From Solirubrobacter sp963792915 (GTDB taxonomy: Bacteria > Actinomycetota > Thermoleophilia > Solirubrobacterales > Solirubrobacteraceae), in assembly GCA_963792915.1 (NCBI GenBank), contig CAWBYD010000003.1, positions 1,240,001 to 1,304,000 of the forward strand: a DNA stretch of 64,000 nt, read 5' to 3'. The notes beneath the pieces were generated by a model. The model saw only the letters and a list, made by a program, of their open reading frames with translations, did not search any database and had not been told where the DNA came from. The translations under genes and the position numbers were made by a program. Of the stretch, positions 15,739-22,402 are shown piece by piece (within the stretch, counting starts at the first letter, position 1; each line of letters starts with the position of its first letter).

Positions 15739-15772
15739 AGAGTGCCCGCGAGCGCCTGAACGCGACCTGACT
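15739..15772 (-). promoter_or_regulatory. response-regulator site R (autoregulation)
   Basis: On the minus strand AGTCAGG (15772-15766), four bases, GTTCAGG (15761-15755), ten bases, CACTCT (15744-15739), then six bases to the ATG at 15732. Spacing is identical to site A. Confidence 0.65.
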
Positions 15773-15800
15773 GCCCGCTCCTGAGCGGCGCGTGAGCCGC

Positions 15801-15834
15801 GTTCAGGTGACGTTCAGGCACGCGCTGCGACCCT
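15801..15834 (+). promoter_or_regulatory. response-regulator site B: dedA promoter
   Basis: GTTCAGG (15801-15807), four bases, GTTCAGG (15812-15818), ten bases, GACCCT (15829-15834). The GTG start of the DedA gene follows eight bases later. This copy has the best repeats and the poorest -10, as expected for an activator-dependent promoter. Confidence 0.65.
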
Positions 15835-15842
15835 GTAGCGGT

Positions 15843-16445
15843 GTGAGCGCGCACGTCACCAGCTGGATCGCCGACCACGGCCTCGTCGCCGTGTTCGTGC
15901 TGATGGCGATCGACGCCGTCCTGCCCGCCGGCGGCGAGCTCGTGATGCTGTTCGCGGGCGCGCTCGCGGCCGGCGCGATCGCCGGCCACGACGGCCCGTC
16001 GCTGGCCGCGGCGGTGCTGACCGGCACGCTGGGTTACCTCGCAGGCTCGCTCGGCGGCTGGGCGCTCGGGCGCGCCGGCGGGCGGGCGCTGATCGAGCGG
16101 CGCGGGCGCTGGCTGCATCTCGGCCCGGAGCGCTTCGCGCGCGCGGAGGGCTGGTTCGCGCGCTACGGGTCGGCGTTCGTGTTCTTCGGCCGGCTCACGC
16201 CGCTGCTGCGCTCGTTCGTGTCGATCCCGGCCGGCGTGCTCGAGTTCCCGCTCGCCCGCTACGCCGCCCTGACGGCGCTCGCGTCGCTGCTGTGGTGCGC
16301 GGCGTTCGGGATCGCCGGCTACGCGCTCGGAAGCAACTGGGACTCGGTGCACCACGCGTTCCGCTACGCCGACTACGCGGCCGTCGCCGCCGCGGTCGCG
16401 ATCGTCGCCGCCGTGCTCGTCCGCCGCCGCGCGGTCGCGCCGTAG
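15843..16445 (+). CDS. DedA-family membrane protein
   Basis: A 200-residue membrane protein with the DedA signatures: an N-terminal acidic re-entrant region (D-A-V-L-P-A-G-G-E), G-Y-L-A-G-S-L-G-G-W-A-L-G-R-x-G-G, then F-F-G-R-L-T-P-L-L-R-S-F-V-S-I-P-A-G, the conserved arginine-containing block. DedA proteins were recently linked to flipping undecaprenyl phosphate or other lipids. The GTG at 15843 is chosen because it lies at the predicted transcription start; a longer reading from 15792 would run through the promoter. Its promoter matches those of the response regulator and of uppP. Confidence 0.88.
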   Translation: MSAHVTSWIADHGLVAVFVLMAIDAVLPAGGELVMLFAGALAAGAIAGHDGPSLAAAVLTGTLGYLAGSLGGWALGRAGGRALIERRGRWLHLGPERFARAEGWFARYGSAFVFFGRLTPLLRSFVSIPAGVLEFPLARYAALTALASLLWCAAFGIAGYALGSNWDSVHHAFRYADYAAVAAAVAIVAAVLVRRRAVAP

Positions 16446-16447
16446 CC

Positions 16448-16481
16448 GTTCAGGTTGCGTTCGGGAACTCCCCGATACAAC
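16448..16481 (+). promoter_or_regulatory. response-regulator site C: uppP promoter
   Basis: GTTCAGG (16448-16454), four bases, GTTCGGG (16459-16465), ten bases, TACAAC (16476-16481). The -10 is identical to that of site A. The first start codon (ATG 16491) is nine bases downstream. Confidence 0.65.
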
Positions 16482-16490
16482 AACGCGCCG

Positions 16491-16541
16491 ATGACCATTG
16501 ACCCGGCGATCGCGCTCGTGCGGCGAGCGAACGGCAGCTGA
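16491..16541 (+). CDS. 16-residue leader ORF ahead of uppP
   Basis: ATG to TGA, 16 codons, product beginning M-T-I-D-P-A-I-A-L-V-R-R. It starts close to the predicted transcription start and stops seven bases before the uppP ATG, so ribosomes on a leaderless message could reinitiate at uppP, which has only a weak AGAGG. Its first six residues equal those of the mini-protein at 14972-15064; this copy seems a shortened or frameshifted sister. Could be a leader peptide or a relic. Confidence 0.4.
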   Translation: MTIDPAIALVRRANGS

Positions 16542-16548
16542 ACAGAGG

Positions 16549-17451
16549 ATGCTCGCCGCCGCGCACCCCGTCACCACGTTCCAGGCCGTCGTGCTCGGCG
16601 TGCTGCAGGGGGTGACCGAGCTGTTCCCCGTGTCGAGCCTGGGGCACACCGTGCTGTTCCCGACGCTGTTCGGCTGGGACGCGCTCGTCCAGGCCCAGTC
16701 CGACCCCGAATCGTTCTGGCTCGCGTTCGTGGTGATGCTCCACGTCGGGAGCGCGATCGGGCTCCTGATCTACTTCTGGCGCGACTGGATCGAGATCATC
16801 CGCGCCTTCCTGCACACGCTCAAGGTGCGCCGCGTCGAGACGACGACCGAACGGCTGGCGTGGCTGATCGTCGTCGCCAGCATTCCCACCGGCCTGCTCG
16901 GGCTCGCGTTCGAGCACGCCGCGCGCACGGCGCTCGCCAAGCCGACGGCGGCCGCGATCTTCATCACCATCAACGGGCTGATCCTGATCGGCGCGGAGCG
17001 CTTCCGGCGCCGCGCCGACGTGCGCGCGCTGGCCGCGGCGAACGACCCGAAGGGCGACGGCGGGCGGCGGCTGGGCACGCTGAAGTACCGCGAGGCGGCG
17101 CTCGTCGGCTTCGCGCAGTCGACGGCGCTGATCCCGGGCATCAGCCGCGACGGCGTGTGCATGACCACCGGGCTCGCGCGCGGGCTCGACAACGCCGACG
17201 CCGCGCGCTACGCGTTCCTGCTCGCGACGCCGATCATCCTCGCCGCCGGCATCTTCAAGGTCGGCGATCTCACCGGACCGCTGGGCGACGGCGTGCGCAC
17301 GCAGGCGCTGATCGCCGCCGGCTCCGCGGCGGTCGCATCCGTGGCCGCGACGGCGTTCCTCGTGCGCTACTTCCGCAACCGCAACCTGATCCCGTTCGGG
17401 ATCTACTGCCTCGCGTTCGGCGGGTTCATGATCCTCTACACGACCCTGTGA
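16549..17451 (+). CDS. uppP: undecaprenyl-diphosphatase UppP/BacA
   Basis: A 300-residue polytopic membrane enzyme that removes a phosphate from undecaprenyl pyrophosphate so the cell-wall lipid carrier can be reused. Both family signatures are intact: G-V-L-Q-G-V-T-E-L-F-P-V-S-S-L-G-H near residue 20 and P-G-I-S-R-D-G-V-C-M-T-T-G near 205. An insertion with an N-D-P-K-G-D-G-G-R-R loop (about 165-178) is somewhat longer than usual. The start is the ATG at 16549, matching the family N-terminus. It shares promoter architecture with dedA and the response regulator. Confidence 0.95.
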   Translation: MLAAAHPVTTFQAVVLGVLQGVTELFPVSSLGHTVLFPTLFGWDALVQAQSDPESFWLAFVVMLHVGSAIGLLIYFWRDWIEIIRAFLHTLKVRRVETTTERLAWLIVVASIPTGLLGLAFEHAARTALAKPTAAAIFITINGLILIGAERFRRRADVRALAAANDPKGDGGRRLGTLKYREAALVGFAQSTALIPGISRDGVCMTTGLARGLDNADAARYAFLLATPIILAAGIFKVGDLTGPLGDGVRTQALIAAGSAAVASVAATAFLVRYFRNRNLIPFGIYCLAFGGFMILYTTL

Positions 17452-17455
17452 CGGC

Positions 17456-17872
17456 TCAGCCCGTCTGATCGACGGCCGACTGCACGGACTGGGCCCACGC
17501 GTCGCTCGTGTAGGTCGCGCCCGAGATCAGGTTGATGCGGGCGCTCTGCGCGGTCAGCACCTCGCTGCGCAGGATCGGCCCCGCCTGCTGGGAGATGAAC
17601 AGCGAGCGCGGACGGTCGTTGGGGAGCTTGACCGCGGTGACGTCGGTGATGCGGCCGTTCTTGCGCGTGATCGCGACCTGCACGTCGCCGAATCGGGTCA
17701 GGATGTCCTGTCCCGTGAAGGTCCCGTCGGCCGGCGTGGAGCCCGTCGGCGTGGCCGTGGCGCGCGCGGCGCTCGTCGGAGCCGCTGCGGGCTCGTGGGT
17801 TCGCTGCAGCTTCTTCTGGCCGCAGCCGGCGAGCGCGAGCGTGCCGAGCAGGACGTAGCGAATCCGAATCAC
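17456..17872 (-). CDS. FMN-binding domain lipoprotein, probable ApbE substrate
   Basis: A 138-residue exported protein. L-A-L-A-G-C is a lipobox at about residue 17, followed by an A/T/P-rich linker and an FMN-binding domain. L-I-S-G-A-T-Y-T-S near the end contains the S-G-A-T flavinylation motif whose threonine receives FMN through a phosphoester bond made by ApbE. GTG at 17872 is the start; the ORF is open further upstream but overlaps apbE. The gene lies seven bases behind apbE and belongs to the same operon as the ferric-reductase-like protein, giving a membrane-to-surface electron path (inference). Confidence 0.88.
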   Translation of the reverse strand: MIRIRYVLLGTLALAGCGQKKLQRTHEPAAAPTSAARATATPTGSTPADGTFTGQDILTRFGDVQVAITRKNGRITDVTAVKLPNDRPRSLFISQQAGPILRSEVLTAQSARINLISGATYTSDAWAQSVQSAVDQTG

Positions 17873-17879
17873 TGGTGAT

Positions 17880-18599
17880 CTACCTTCGGTAGCGGTCGAG
17901 TCCGGGGCTGGAGAGCACCTCGCGATCGGAGGTGATGCACAACGTCTCATAGCCGTCGCGGGCGGCGGCCCACGCCGGTCCGGCGGCGCCCATCGCGAAC
18001 GCGGCGGTGGCGTACGCGTCGGCGACGGCAAGTTCGGGTCCGACGATCGTGACCGAGAGCAGCCCGGACGGCGGGAGCCCGGTGTGCGGGTCGATCACGT
18101 GCTGGCCGCGCTCGTACTCGCCCGAGGTGGCGATGGCGACGTCGCTCAGCTCGAGCACCGCCGCGAGCTTGTCGCGTTCCAGCGGGTGGCGGATCCCGAT
18201 GCGCCAGCCGTCGCCGCGCACGACGATGTCCCCGCCCGCGTCGATCGAGAAGCGGCGTGCTCCCCCGGCACCCAGGCGCTCCGCCGCCCGCGCGACCGCC
18301 CAGCCCTTGACGAGCCCCGAGGGGTCGAGCCGCCCGGCCGCGCGGACGGAGAAGTAGCCGCGGGTCTGCTCGCGCAGGCGCACGCACCGCGTCAGCACCT
18401 CGTCGACCTCGGGATGGCAGTCGGCGAGACGCAGCTCGCCGCGGTCGAGCCGGCTGATCTGGCTGTCGTCCCGGTACGTGCTGAACGTCTCGTCGACGAA
18501 GCGCAGCCATTCGAACGCGGCGTCGACGACCGCACGATCGGCGTCCGCGGCGTCGATCGTGATCGGCATGCCCATGATGTGCTCGACGACCGGGCTCAC
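17880..18599 (-). CDS. apbE: FAD:protein FMN transferase ApbE
   Basis: A 239-residue protein. Motifs seen: M-G-M-P-I-T-I at the start, T-Y-R-D-D-S-Q-I-S-R-L, S-G-L-V-K-G-W-A-V, S-I-D-A-G-G-D-I-V and Q-H-V-I-D-P-H-T-G, which form the FAD and Mg binding sites. It transfers FMN from FAD to threonine on target proteins, here most likely the FMN-binding lipoprotein encoded next. No obvious signal peptide is visible from the GTG at 18599. The start overlaps the stop of the upstream ferric-reductase-like gene as GTGA, showing translational coupling. Confidence 0.9.
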   Translation of the reverse strand: MSPVVEHIMGMPITIDAADADRAVVDAAFEWLRFVDETFSTYRDDSQISRLDRGELRLADCHPEVDEVLTRCVRLREQTRGYFSVRAAGRLDPSGLVKGWAVARAAERLGAGGARRFSIDAGGDIVVRGDGWRIGIRHPLERDKLAAVLELSDVAIATSGEYERGQHVIDPHTGLPPSGLLSVTIVGPELAVADAYATAAFAMGAAGPAWAAARDGYETLCITSDREVLSSPGLDRYRR

Positions 18600-20002
18600 G
18601 GCGCGAACGCGAACTCCTCGAGGTGGACGTTGCGGCGCGGCACCTGCGCCTCGCGCAGCGTGGCGCGCAGCGCCGCGACGAGGCCGGGCGGCCCGCACAG
18701 GTAGACGTCGCGCTCGCGCAGGTCGGGCACCATCGCCTCGAGGCTGGCGACGCTCACGAGGCCCGCCGAGCCGGCGTCGCGGTGGTCGCCGACGACGTAG
18801 TGCACGCGGATGCCGCGGCGGTCCGCGAGCTCGTTCAGCTCGGAGCGGAACACGACGTCGTCGTCGGTCAGCGCGCGGTACACGAGCGTGACGTCGGCGC
18901 CGCCCGTGAGCTCGTCGAGCAGCGCGCGGATCGGGGTGATGCCGATGCCGCCGGCGATCATCAACAGCCGCTCGCGCCGCCGCGACGCGGCGGTGAACCG
19001 TCCGAAGGGGCCGTCGGCGATGACCCGCGTGCCGGGCGCGATCGACGCCAGCCGCGCGCTGAAGTCGCCGGACGCCTTCACGGTGATCCGCAGCCGCCGG
19101 CCACGCGGAGCGGCCGACAGCGAGAACGGATGCGACTCCCACCACAGCCCGCGGGCCAGGAACCGCCAGATGAAGAACTGGCCCGCTCGCGCGCCGAGCC
19201 GGCTGAGGTGGCGGCCGCCGATGTACAGCGAGACGACGCCGGGCGCCTCGCGCACGACCTCCTCGACGCGCAGCCCGAGCCACGCGGCACGTGCGAGCGG
19301 AAGGGCCAGCCGGAACAGCACGACCAGCGCGAGCGGCACGACGTAGAGCGCGTGCCAGTAGTGCTGGGCGGCGCGGTCGGCGGTCAGCTCGTTGCCGGTC
19401 GGCACCTGGTGGACGTAGCCCAGCGCGATGCCGGCGTAGGCGAGCAGGTGGACGGCGTACCACGCCTCGTAGCGCAGCCGCCGGCGCACCACCATCAGCG
19501 ACGCCAGCACGACCGCGATCAGCAGCCCGGTGCCGATCGTCGCCACGACCATGCCGGGATAGGTGCCGAGCAGCGTCGAGATCTCCTTGCCGACGCCGAC
19601 CTGGTCGGTGAGCGTGTAGCCGGCCGTGATCGTGATCGTGTGCGCGACGATCAGCACGAGGCACGCCTTGCCGTTGCGGCGGTGCCAGATCGTCATGCGA
19701 TCGAACCCGACCAGCCGGTCCAGCCACGGCAGGCGCGCGAGCATCAGCACCTGCAGCAGCGCCAGGTACGCGCCGAGCAGGCCGGTGAGCCGGCCCACGC
19801 TGTTGAGGACGTCACCCGCGCTGTGCGCGTGGAGGTTGCCGCCGTGGGCCCACAGGTGGACCATCCAGGCCGCGTTGGCGAGCACCAGCGCCGTCAGTGC
19901 CGCTGCCGCGAGCGCGCGCGAGCGCGGCGCGCGAATGGGCACGCCGATCCGGACGGCGCTCGCCGCCGAATCGTTCAAGGAAGGAGCCGGGCCTGTCGTC
20001 AC
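18596..20002 (-). CDS. ferric-reductase-like transmembrane protein with FAD/NAD(P) domain
   Basis: A 468-residue flavocytochrome. The N-terminal part (about 28-225) has six predicted helices with histidines in helices 3 to 5 (W-H-R-R-N-G, V-A-H-T-I-T, A-V-H-L-L-A-Y, L-G-Y-V-H-Q) suited to two b-type haems. The C-terminal part is a ferredoxin-reductase module: E-S-H-P-F-S-L-S for FAD, A-G-G-I-G-I-T-P for NAD(P) and a Y-L-C-G-P-P-G-L tail. It would move electrons from NAD(P)H across the membrane. Operon with apbE and the FMN-binding lipoprotein suggests delivery to an extracytoplasmic flavin. Confidence 0.88.
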   Translation of the reverse strand: MTTGPAPSLNDSAASAVRIGVPIRAPRSRALAAAALTALVLANAAWMVHLWAHGGNLHAHSAGDVLNSVGRLTGLLGAYLALLQVLMLARLPWLDRLVGFDRMTIWHRRNGKACLVLIVAHTITITAGYTLTDQVGVGKEISTLLGTYPGMVVATIGTGLLIAVVLASLMVVRRRLRYEAWYAVHLLAYAGIALGYVHQVPTGNELTADRAAQHYWHALYVVPLALVVLFRLALPLARAAWLGLRVEEVVREAPGVVSLYIGGRHLSRLGARAGQFFIWRFLARGLWWESHPFSLSAAPRGRRLRITVKASGDFSARLASIAPGTRVIADGPFGRFTAASRRRERLLMIAGGIGITPIRALLDELTGGADVTLVYRALTDDDVVFRSELNELADRRGIRVHYVVGDHRDAGSAGLVSVASLEAMVPDLRERDVYLCGPPGLVAALRATLREAQVPRRNVHLEEFAFAP

Positions 20003-20085
20003 TCGCGCGCGACGCTACCGGCGCGAGAGTCAACGATCAGTCAAAGAACCTGAAGAATCCACTCATCTGCGGGCTGGGCCGCCGT

Positions 20086-21558
20086 TCACTTGTGCCGGAC
20101 GTGGTCGTACACGTTGAGATAGTCCTGCGCGGGGACGGCCCACGAGCGATCGCGCCGCATCCCGTTGAGCCGCAGCTCGTGGAAGCCGTCCGGATCCCCG
20201 CGCCAGAGACCGAACGCGCGCGAGAGAGCGGATTCCACCGCCTGATGGTCGGTGTGCTCGAAGACGAACCCGTTGCGCTCGTCGGCCGGCCGGTCGGAGT
20301 GGTCGCGGTCGTAGACCGTGTCGATGAGCCCGCCGGTCCCGCGCACGATCGGGACCGTGCCATAGGTGAGCGCGATCTGCTGCACGAGCCCGCAGGGCTC
20401 GAACATGCTCGGCATCACCAACATGTCCGCGCCGGCGTAGATCAGGTGGGCGAGGTCCTGGTCGAACTGCAACTCCAGGTGCACGTCCGGGTCGTCGTTG
20501 AGATGGTGCTTGATCTGCCACAGGTCTTCTGTGATCGCCGGGTCGGGGCTCGAGCCCAGGACGACCACCTGGGCGCCGTGCCGGCGGGCGTAGTAGATCG
20601 AGTGCCGGATCAGGTGAACGCCCTTCTGGGCATCCAGCCTGCCGACATACGCGAGCACCGGCCGCTTGCCGTCGCGCAGCAGGAAGCGGTTGCGCAGGTC
20701 GCTCTGGTTGACCGCCTTGCCGTCCATGCTGTCGGCTGAGTACGGGTGGGGGATGCACGGATCGATCTCAGGGTTCCAGGTGTGGGCATCGAGCCCGTTG
20801 AGGATCCCGCCGAACTTGTGCTGGTGGGTCTCAAGCGTCTCCTCGAGCCCGCAGCCCTGACCGTGGTGGCGCGCCTCCCAGGCGTGCTGTGGTGACACCG
20901 TCGTCACGAAGTTCGAATAGACGATGCCGCCCTTGAGGAGGTTGACGGCGTCCTCGGAGCCGTCGTGGCGCATGCGCTTGAGATCGAAGTAGCGCTCGGT
21001 CGGCAGCAGCCCGGTGGCCCACAGCACCCACTCGTTCGTGACGCCCTGGTGGCGGAAGTTGTGGATCGTGAGACAGACGCGCTGGTTGTGCATGCCGAGC
21101 GGCTGATAGATCTCATACAGCAGCACCGGAACCAGCGACGTCTCCCAGTCGTGGCAGTGAATCACGTCGGGTCGCTTGCCGGACTTGTACAAGAATTCCA
21201 TCGCGGCCTTGCTGAAGAATGCGAAGCGCGCGATGTCGTCGCTGGAGCCGTACAGGTGCCCGCGCTGAAAGAAGTGATCCTCAGAGTGCGGCTCGATGAA
21301 GTAGCACTTGCGCCCGTCGACGAAGCCGAACCAGACCGTGCAGTGCACCTCGCCGCTGAACCACGGGACCGCAAGGCCCTCGTAGGCCATCGTCAATCCG
21401 CAAATCTTGTCATAGTGCAGACAGTCGTAGCGCGGGAGGATGATCTCCACGGTGTTCCCGCGCAGTTCCAGCTCGCGGCTGAGACCGAACACGACATCGC
21501 CTAGGCCCCCGGCCTGGGCAACCGGACTGCATTCCGGTGCGATCATAACGGTGTACAC
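20086..21558 (-). CDS. glycogen/starch synthase-like GT5 glycosyltransferase
   Basis: A 490-residue GT-B enzyme. N-terminal I-A-P-E-C-S-P-V-A-Q-A-G-G-L-G-D-V aligns with the sugar-nucleotide loop of GlgA, but the lysine of the K-x-G-G-L motif is replaced by glutamine. V-I-H-C-H-D-W, T-I-H-N, Y-V-G-R-L-D-A-Q-K-G, F-E-P-C-G-L and G-T-G-G-L-I-D-T-V are all present. It would elongate alpha-1,4-glucan from ADP- or UDP-glucose if active. The GTG at 21558 matches the family N-terminus. Codons end in A or T more often than in neighbouring genes, hinting at transfer. No other glycogen gene is adjacent. Confidence 0.85.
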   Translation of the reverse strand: MYTVMIAPECSPVAQAGGLGDVVFGLSRELELRGNTVEIILPRYDCLHYDKICGLTMAYEGLAVPWFSGEVHCTVWFGFVDGRKCYFIEPHSEDHFFQRGHLYGSSDDIARFAFFSKAAMEFLYKSGKRPDVIHCHDWETSLVPVLLYEIYQPLGMHNQRVCLTIHNFRHQGVTNEWVLWATGLLPTERYFDLKRMRHDGSEDAVNLLKGGIVYSNFVTTVSPQHAWEARHHGQGCGLEETLETHQHKFGGILNGLDAHTWNPEIDPCIPHPYSADSMDGKAVNQSDLRNRFLLRDGKRPVLAYVGRLDAQKGVHLIRHSIYYARRHGAQVVVLGSSPDPAITEDLWQIKHHLNDDPDVHLELQFDQDLAHLIYAGADMLVMPSMFEPCGLVQQIALTYGTVPIVRGTGGLIDTVYDRDHSDRPADERNGFVFEHTDHQAVESALSRAFGLWRGDPDGFHELRLNGMRRDRSWAVPAQDYLNVYDHVRHK

Positions 21559-21768
21559 CCTGATTGCTCCGAGATTCAGGGACGGGGTGGGCTGGATGCC
21601 GATTGGACGGCAAGTGACACGCGTACGCTCCTCTTTCGGGCGCCGCGCGCGGTGAACTTTTCGACATCGCCAAATCGGCTGCCGCGCGAGCGCTGCACAA
21701 CAACAAGATTCCGTGCGGCATCCGCGCGCCGTCGTTACCCGGCACGGGCCTGTAAGCGGACCGATATC

Positions 21769-21798
21769 AAGGGCTGCGGCGCTGCTCCGCGGCCCCTT
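21769..21798 (-). promoter_or_regulatory. hairpin at the 5' end of the glycogen-synthase-like mRNA
   Basis: AAGGGCTGCGG (21769-21779) pairs with 21787-21798 across a seven-base loop, 11 bp with one bulged C. It sits at the very start of the transcript predicted from the promoter at 21807-21836, ahead of a roughly 240-base untranslated leader. It could protect the mRNA or be part of a regulatory leader. I see no known riboswitch consensus in 21559-21806. Confidence 0.4.
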
Positions 21799-21806
21799 AA
21801 AAGCTG

Positions 21807-21836
21807 ACCCTAGCAGGGTTTGAACGGGTCTGGCAA
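21807..21836 (-). promoter_or_regulatory. promoter of the glycogen-synthase-like gene with dyad
   Basis: Minus strand TTGCCA (21836-21831), 18 bases, TAGGGT (21812-21807). The dyad ACCCT-AGC-AGGGT (21807-21819) covers the -10 and may be an operator. The remaining 21837-21970 stretch holds no gene. Confidence 0.5.
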
Positions 21837-21970
21837 ACCGGATTTCAGTGCGGTCTCGGAACCCTCATGAGAGCTCCGCGGAAACTACGGATAGCGATTC
21901 GGTATCCCTGCATGTTACGCAGGTAGCCGCCGCCGATGCGGGTGTCCGGCGGCGCGGATATGGTCGGCTT

Positions 21971-22399
21971 ATGCCCGATCGCGCCCACGCTTCGGTGCCC
22001 GTCCCGGGAGAGCCTCCAAGCCGGCCCTCGGGTGACCTGTCTCGCCTCTGCGGCGAGGTGGCGGGCGTCTTCCGGCGCGCCTGGGGCCGCGGTCCGGCCA
22101 AGGCCACGGGGTACTGGGCGGGACCGAACATGCTCGTGCTCATCCTCGAGAACGGCCACACCGAGGCGGAGAAGTCGCTGCGCGCCGCCGGGCACGTCGA
22201 CCACCTCCTGGGCGGTCGCCAGCTGCTGCAGGGGATGATCGAGGACGAGTTGACGGCCAGCGTCGAGCGCCACCTCGGCCGCAGCGTGAAGACGATGATG
22301 AGCGCGACCCGGCTCGATCCGGACCTCGCCGCCGAGATCTTCGTACTCGAGCCGCTGAACGGCGACGAGGCGGAGCTGCACCTCGTCGAGCGCCGCTGA
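21971..22399 (+). CDS. MpsC-family (DUF2294-type) protein
   Basis: A 142-residue soluble protein. The block after residue 20 (G-P-N-M-L-V-L-I-L-E-N-G-H-T-E-A-E-K-S-L), then Q-L-L-Q-G-M-I-E-D-E-L and R-L-D-P-D-L-A-A-E-I-F-V-L, is typical of DUF2294, named after MpsC of a sodium-dependent membrane-potential system. The biochemical role is unclear. ATG at 21971 is used; the in-frame extension to 21848 lacks similarity to the family. The NagB-DUF218 gene begins three bases after the stop, so the pair is co-transcribed. Confidence 0.75.
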   Translation: MPDRAHASVPVPGEPPSRPSGDLSRLCGEVAGVFRRAWGRGPAKATGYWAGPNMLVLILENGHTEAEKSLRAAGHVDHLLGGRQLLQGMIEDELTASVERHLGRSVKTMMSATRLDPDLAAEIFVLEPLNGDEAELHLVERR

Positions 22400-22402
22400 C
22401 GC

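Noticed and set aside
20030..20060. TTCAGG on the minus strand upstream of the ferric-reductase-like gene as another response-regulator site
   Set aside because: Only a single heptamer-like copy; no second repeat at 11 bp and no properly spaced -10.
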